This document shows positions 60,451 through 64,000 of a stretch of 64,000 nucleotides of DNA, piece by piece. The position numbers and the translations under genes are program-made. The DNA comes from SCTD01 sp963781675 (GTDB lineage: Bacteria; Actinomycetota; Actinomycetes; Mycobacteriales; SCTD01). The stretch lies in NCBI GenBank assembly GCA_963781675.1, contig CAWAGF010000005.1, forward strand, positions 310,001-374,000, written 5' to 3'. The notes under the pieces were generated by a model. It had not been told where the DNA came from. It saw only the letters and a program-made list of their open reading frames with translations, and ran no database searches. Each line of letters starts with the position of its first letter. Within the stretch, counting starts at the first letter, position 1.

Positions 60451-61596
60451 CTACGCCGCAGGCTCCGGCAGGTGGCCGGTGTCGTTCAGCGAGCGGACGA
60501 CAGCAGGTCCGTCCGCGAACCACTGCACCCGCGACAGGCTGGCCAGGTCGAGGTGCATCCGGTGCAGCGCCGACGGCGGGGCGTCCAGCGCCATCCGCAG
60601 CAGCGTCTTGATCGGCGTCACGTGGCTGACGAGCACCACGGTCTGCCCGCCGTACGTCGCGAGCACGCGGTCGCGGGCCTGCCGCACGCGCACCGCCGTC
60701 TGCACGAAGCTCTCGCCGAACGGCGGCGGCACCGCCGGGTCGGCGAGCCAGGCGTCCAGCTCGCGGGGCCAGCGCTGCTTGACCTCGGCGAACGTGTAGC
60801 CCTCCCAGTCGCCGAAGTCGGTCTCCCGCAGGTCCGGCTCGAGGGCGACCTCGACGCCCAGCGCCTCGGCGACCAGCGCCGCCGTCTGCCGGGTGCGGAC
60901 CAGCGGGCTGGCCACCACCGCGACGGCGCCGCTGCCGGCCAGCCGGGTCGCGGCCGCGGCGGCCTGCGCCCGGCCGACGTCGGTCAGCTCGGGGTCGGTC
61001 GAGCCGGAGAACCGCTTCTCCACCGACAGCGGGGTCTGCCCGTGCCGCAGCAGCAGCGTCGTCGTCGGCGGGGCGGCCGGGTCGTTCCAGCCGGACAGGT
61101 GCGCCCGGGGCCGGTCGTGCTCGGCGAGCCAGGCGTCGGCGGCGTCCGCCGGGCCGCTGTCGCCGCCGGGCCGCCACACCTCGCCACGGGCGGACGCGTC
61201 CATCGCCTCGTTGGCGAGCCGGTCGGCATGGCTGTTCTCGGCGCGCGGGATCCACGAGAAGCGCACCCGCGGGAGCCGCTGCACGAGCTGGCGCGCCTCG
61301 GCAGCGAGCGGCTTCATCGCCGGGTGCTTGACCTGCCAGCGGCCGCTCATCTGCTCCACGACCAGCTTGGAGTCCATCCGGACCTCGACCTCGGCCGGGT
61401 CCAGCTCGACCGCGGCGGTCAGCCCGGCGATGAGCCCGCCGTACTCCGCGACGTTGTTGGTGGCGGTGCCGATGCCGGCGGCGCGCTCGGCGAGCACCTC
61501 GCCGGTGGCGGCGTCGCGGACGACGGCGCCGTACCCGGCCGGTCCGGGGTTGCCGCGCGATCCCCCGTCGGCCTCGACGACGAGCCTGCGGGTCAG
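60451..61596 (-). CDS. bifunctional RNase H / histidine-type acid phosphatase
   Basis: 381 aa from a CTG at 61596 that overlaps the preceding stop as CTGA. The RNase H core starts at once (RLVVEADGGSRGNPGPAGYGAV), with Glu in NNVAEYGG and Asp in VRMDSKLVVEQ. From residue 180 a phosphoglycerate-mutase-like domain follows: LLLRHGQTPLS, SPLVRTRQTA and LVSHVTPIKTLLR carry its catalytic residues. Same architecture as mycobacterial Rv2228c. A GTG 13 codons upstream is an alternative start but lacks a well-placed ribosome site. Confidence 0.9.
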   Translation of the reverse strand: MTRRLVVEADGGSRGNPGPAGYGAVVRDAATGEVLAERAAGIGTATNNVAEYGGLIAGLTAAVELDPAEVEVRMDSKLVVEQMSGRWQVKHPAMKPLAAEARQLVQRLPRVRFSWIPRAENSHADRLANEAMDASARGEVWRPGGDSGPADAADAWLAEHDRPRAHLSGWNDPAAPPTTTLLLRHGQTPLSVEKRFSGSTDPELTDVGRAQAAAAATRLAGSGAVAVVASPLVRTRQTAALVAEALGVEVALEPDLRETDFGDWEGYTFAEVKQRWPRELDAWLADPAVPPPFGESFVQTAVRVRQARDRVLATYGGQTVVLVSHVTPIKTLLRMALDAPPSALHRMHLDLASLSRVQWFADGPAVVRSLNDTGHLPEPAA

Positions 61597-62338
61597 AGCC
61601 CGGACTCCGCGGTGCGCACCATGATCCGGCCGCACTCCTCGTGCCGCAGCACCTCGTCCGGGGCGGCGGCGCGGATGTCGGACTTCTCGTTGTTCATCAG
61701 GTCCAGTCGGCACCCCCCGCAGCGCCCGCGACTGATCTCGCCGGCACCGACGCCGCCCTCGGCAGCGCGGATGCGGTCGTACAGCGCGAGCAGGTCCGCG
61801 GGCAGGGAGGCCGCGACCTCGGCGCGCTCGGCGGTCGGTGCGCTCCAGCTCGGCGTCGATGTCGACGACGGCCGCGTCGCGCCGCGTCTCGGCGTCGGCG
61901 CGCGCGGTCAGGTGCTCCTCGCGCTGGCCGGTCAGCCGGTCGAGCTCGGCCTGCGCGGCCTCCGCCCGCTCCATGACCTCGAGCTCGCCGTCCTCGAGGT
62001 CGGACTGCCGGCGCGTGAGCGAGGTCACCTCGTGCTCGAGGTCCTGCAGCTGCTTGGCGATGGTGATGGAGCCCGGACGCCAGCCGCCCCTCGTCGCGCT
62101 CGCGCCGGGTGCGGACCTGCTCGATCTCCTTCTCGAACTTCGCCTGCTCGCGGGCGAGGTCCGACACCTCCGTCTCGGCGCGGACGATGCCGTCGCGCAG
62201 CGCCTCGACCAGCCCGTCGAGCCGCTCCATCTCGGCGAGCTCGGGCAGCGTCCGGCGCTTGTGCTGCAGCCGCGCCAGGCTGCTGTCGAGCGCCTGCAGG
62301 TCGAGCAGGCGGAGCTGGACGAACGGGTCGGCCTTCAC
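61593..62338 (-). pseudogene. C4-type zinc-ribbon coiled-coil protein with two +1 frameshifts
   Basis: From GTG 62338: VKADPFVQLRLLDLQALDS starts the zf-RING_7/COG1579 family. One extra base near 62070-62075 and another near 61830-61836 break the frame; between them the long coiled coil is intact, and after the second the end reads CGGCRLDLMNN, then HEECGRIMVRTAES. Removing both bases gives 247 aa, the family's normal size. Function: coiled-coil hairpin linked to nucleic-acid binding. The start overlaps the Nif3 stop (GTGA), and its stop overlaps the RNase H start. Confidence 0.8.
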
Positions 62339-63461
62339 GCGACGGGGCTCCTTGCGCAGTGCGTCCAGGGGTCGGTGACCAGACGTCGACACGACCGCCT
62401 CCACCGTAGTGGCGGCCTGCAGCCGCCGAGCGGCGTCGGTCAGCCACGGCCACTCCGTCGCCCAGTGCGCGGCGTCGAGCAGCGCGAGCCCGGCCGGCGC
62501 CTCGCTGGCCGGGTGGTGCCGCAGGTCGGCCGTCAGGAACGCCTGCGCTCCTGACGCGCGCCGCCTCGCCCATCAGCGCGTCGCCGGAGCCGCCGCAGAC
62601 GGCCAGCCGGGACACCACCGCGTCGGGGTCGCCGGCGGCCCGCACCCCCCAGGCGGTCGCGGGAAGCACCGCTGCCGCCCGCTCGGTCAGCGCGCGCAGC
62701 GGCATCGGCTCGGGCAGCTCCCCCACCCGGCCGAGCCCCGTGGCGCCGGGCACCGTGGCGAGCTCGAGCAGGTCGTACGCCGGCTCCTCGTACGGGTGCG
62801 CCTCGTGCACCGCGCGCAGCACGGCACCGCGCCGGGACCGCGGCAGGACGACCTCGAGGCGGGTCTCCTCGACCCGCTCGACCTCGCCCGTGCGGCCGAC
62901 CGCGGGCGAGGCCCCCTGCCCCGGGCGGAACGTGCCGGTGCCGGTGGTGCTCCAGGCGCAGCGGTCGTACGCCCCGACCTGACCCGCGCCCGCCGCGGCC
63001 AGCGCGTCGAGGAGGCGGTCCGCGTCGGCGACAGGGACGTACGCGACGAGCTTGTCCCGAGCCTCGCCCGCCGAGGGCGACAGGGGGAGAAGGTCGCGCA
63101 GGGAGAACAGCTCGGCCAGCGCGTCGGACACGCCGGGGTCGGCGACGTCGGCGTTGGTGTGCGCGACGTGCAGGGCAGCGCCGGCAGCGAGCAGCCGGTG
63201 CACGACGCGGCCCTTCGGCGTCGTGGCCGCCACCGACGTGGTGCCGCGCAGGAAGAGCGGGTGGTGCGTGAGCAGCAGGTCGTAGCCGCCCGCGACCACC
63301 TCGTCGACGACCGCCTCGACCGGGTCGACCGCGAGCAGCACCCGCCGCACCGGCGCCGCCGGGTCGCCGCAGACCAGGCCCACGGCGTCCCAGGACTCGG
63401 CGGTCGCGGCCGGGTAGAGCCCCTCGAGCACGTCGAGGACGTCGGACAGGCGGGTCGTCAC
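62335..63461 (-). pseudogene. Nif3-like (GTP cyclohydrolase I type 2) protein with two +1 frameshifts
   Basis: Starts at ATG 63461. ESWDAVGLVCGDP and LLLTHHPLFLRG (metal-binding His pair) mark the family, and VAHTNADVADPGVSDAL follows. An extra base near 62555-62560 shifts the frame before SGAQAFLTADLRHHPASEA, and another at about 62383 lies just before the family's terminal VTDPW. Corrected length 374 aa, typical for actinobacteria. Role in the family is poorly defined. Probably intact in the living strain if the indels are errors. Confidence 0.82.
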
Positions 63462-63479
63462 GCGCCGACCCTAGAGCGG

Positions 63480-63737
63480 CTACGACAGCGCGAGGTCGCT
63501 GCCCTCGGCCACCCGCGCGGCCACCTTGTCGAGCACCTCGTCGGGCGTCATCCGGAACGCTCCGGCGGCGATGTCCAGCAGGACGGCGCCGAGCGCGACG
63601 AGCGAGAGCGTCGTCCCCTCGGGGTCCTGGCGGGCCGCCTCCATGAGGCTGCTGTGGGCGCCGGGCTCGCTGCGGACGTAGCTCTGGACCGCGCGCACGG
63701 TGCCGGCGAAGCGCGCCAGGTCGGGGCGGGGGGTCAT
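63480..63737 (-). CDS. hypothetical small protein
   Basis: 85 aa from the ATG at 63737; an ATG at 63764 is in frame, and neither has a convincing ribosome site. It contains a hydrophobic helix (LSLVALGAVLLDIAAGAF) between polar segments and an acidic C-terminal helix (TPDEVLDKVAARVAEGSD). It stands 18 bases upstream of the Nif3 gene. No family recognised. Confidence 0.5.
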   Translation of the reverse strand: MTPRPDLARFAGTVRAVQSYVRSEPGAHSSLMEAARQDPEGTTLSLVALGAVLLDIAAGAFRMTPDEVLDKVAARVAEGSDLALS

Positions 63738-63851
63738 CTCCACCCGTCGACGGTAGGTGGTCATCAGCGGTCCGGCAGCCGCTTCGACCCGTCCCGATGG
63801 GCGAGTCGTCCGGTTCCTCCCGGAATGTCCATGACAGGACCGTGACGACCG

Positions 63852-63886
63852 GCGCAACCGGCTGCGGGCTACCCGTCCCGTTGCGC
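63852..63886. repeat. hairpin upstream of the last gene
   Basis: GCGCAAC (63852-63858) pairs perfectly with GTTGCGC (63880-63886), 12 bases before the GTG of the next gene. It could be a leader structure; nothing further is recognisable in 63765-63898. Confidence 0.4.
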
Positions 63887-63898
63887 AGCATCGGCGCC

Positions 63899-64000
63899 GT
63901 GCGAAGCCGGACGTACCTCCGCCTGGCGGCGCTCGTCGGCGTGCTGGTGCTCGCGGTGGCCGGAGTGCCGGCGAGCGCCGGACCACCGCCGACCGGCCCG
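63899..64000 (+). CDS. secreted protein, N-terminal fragment (runs off window)
   Basis: From GTG 63899 a signal peptide is clear: VRSRTYLRLAALVGVLVLAV followed by AGVPASAG, with cleavage near residue 27. An in-frame GTG at 63842 is less suitable because it would bury the signal peptide. The mature part is outside the window; a Pro-rich start (GPPPTGP) is all that is visible. Family cannot be assigned. Confidence 0.6.
   Translation, partial: MRSRTYLRLAALVGVLVLAVAGVPASAGPPPTGP

Noticed and set aside
63765..63898. Possible ydaO (c-di-AMP) riboswitch before the secreted-protein gene
   Set aside because: Such riboswitches precede cell-wall hydrolase genes in actinomycetes, but the conserved aptamer segments could not be found; only a simple hairpin is visible.

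Overview
The window is a very GC-rich, densely packed bacterial chromosome segment. Frequent GTG starts, many 4-base stop/start overlaps, a glnE-glnA2 pair, coenzyme F420 genes (npdG, PPOX-fold proteins), MmuM and a bifunctional RNase H/phosphatase all point to an actinomycete (Actinomycetota). I cannot name the genus from sequence alone. No tRNA, 5S/16S/23S rRNA or CRISPR array was seen.

Layout. 0-1 kb: right end of a frameshifted IS481-type element. 1-8.6 kb: heme oxygenase with a DUF2470 partner, an esterase deletion scar, homocysteine methyltransferase, a secreted CocE-type hydrolase, an SDR and an MFS carrier. 8.5-16.9 kb: a minus-strand block ending in nitrogen control (glnA2, amidotransferase, GNAT, glnE, alpha/beta hydrolase, membrane protein). 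17-29.8 kb: a frameshifted aldo/keto reductase, nadE, an MFS-TetR-MFS operon, panB plus a PIN protein, npdG, an RNB ribonuclease and a STAS-kinase switch protein. 29.9-31.8 kb: thiC under a TPP riboswitch. 32.6-37.4 kb: cobA, a probable aminotransferase pseudoenzyme, a flavin monooxygenase and a lipase-like hydrolase in one overlapping operon, divergent from purU. 37.4-39.6 kb: a frameshifted TetR divergent from an MFS pump.

41.7-49.0 kb is the most interesting part. A cobalamin riboswitch precedes six minus-strand genes: a secreted alpha-barrel (prenyltransferase-fold) protein, a secreted and membrane-anchored partner, ECF transporter T, A and S components, and a lipoprotein. The two secreted proteins resemble the two halves of animal intrinsic factor/transcobalamin. 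I read the operon as a cobalamin capture-and-uptake system.

49.3-54.4 kb holds a large SpoIIE-type phosphatase with its own anti-sigma-kinase-like domain, several tiny proteins (including a 19-residue CxxCxC peptide) and an S15-type hydrolase. 55.5-60 kb looks like an acquired island: a CstR-like repressor lacking the copper-ligand His, two rhodaneses, two small membrane proteins and a phytoene-desaturase-like flavoprotein, with three matching G/C-tract operators. It is edged by an EamA remnant on one side and MMPL and integrase remnants on the other. rnpB follows, then an RNase H/phosphatase, a zinc-ribbon protein and a Nif3 protein; the last two carry single-base frameshifts.

Two features recur. 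Three genes appear to start at CTG inside a CTGA overlap with the preceding stop codon. Seven single-base indels interrupt four otherwise complete conserved genes, which may be consensus errors rather than decay.
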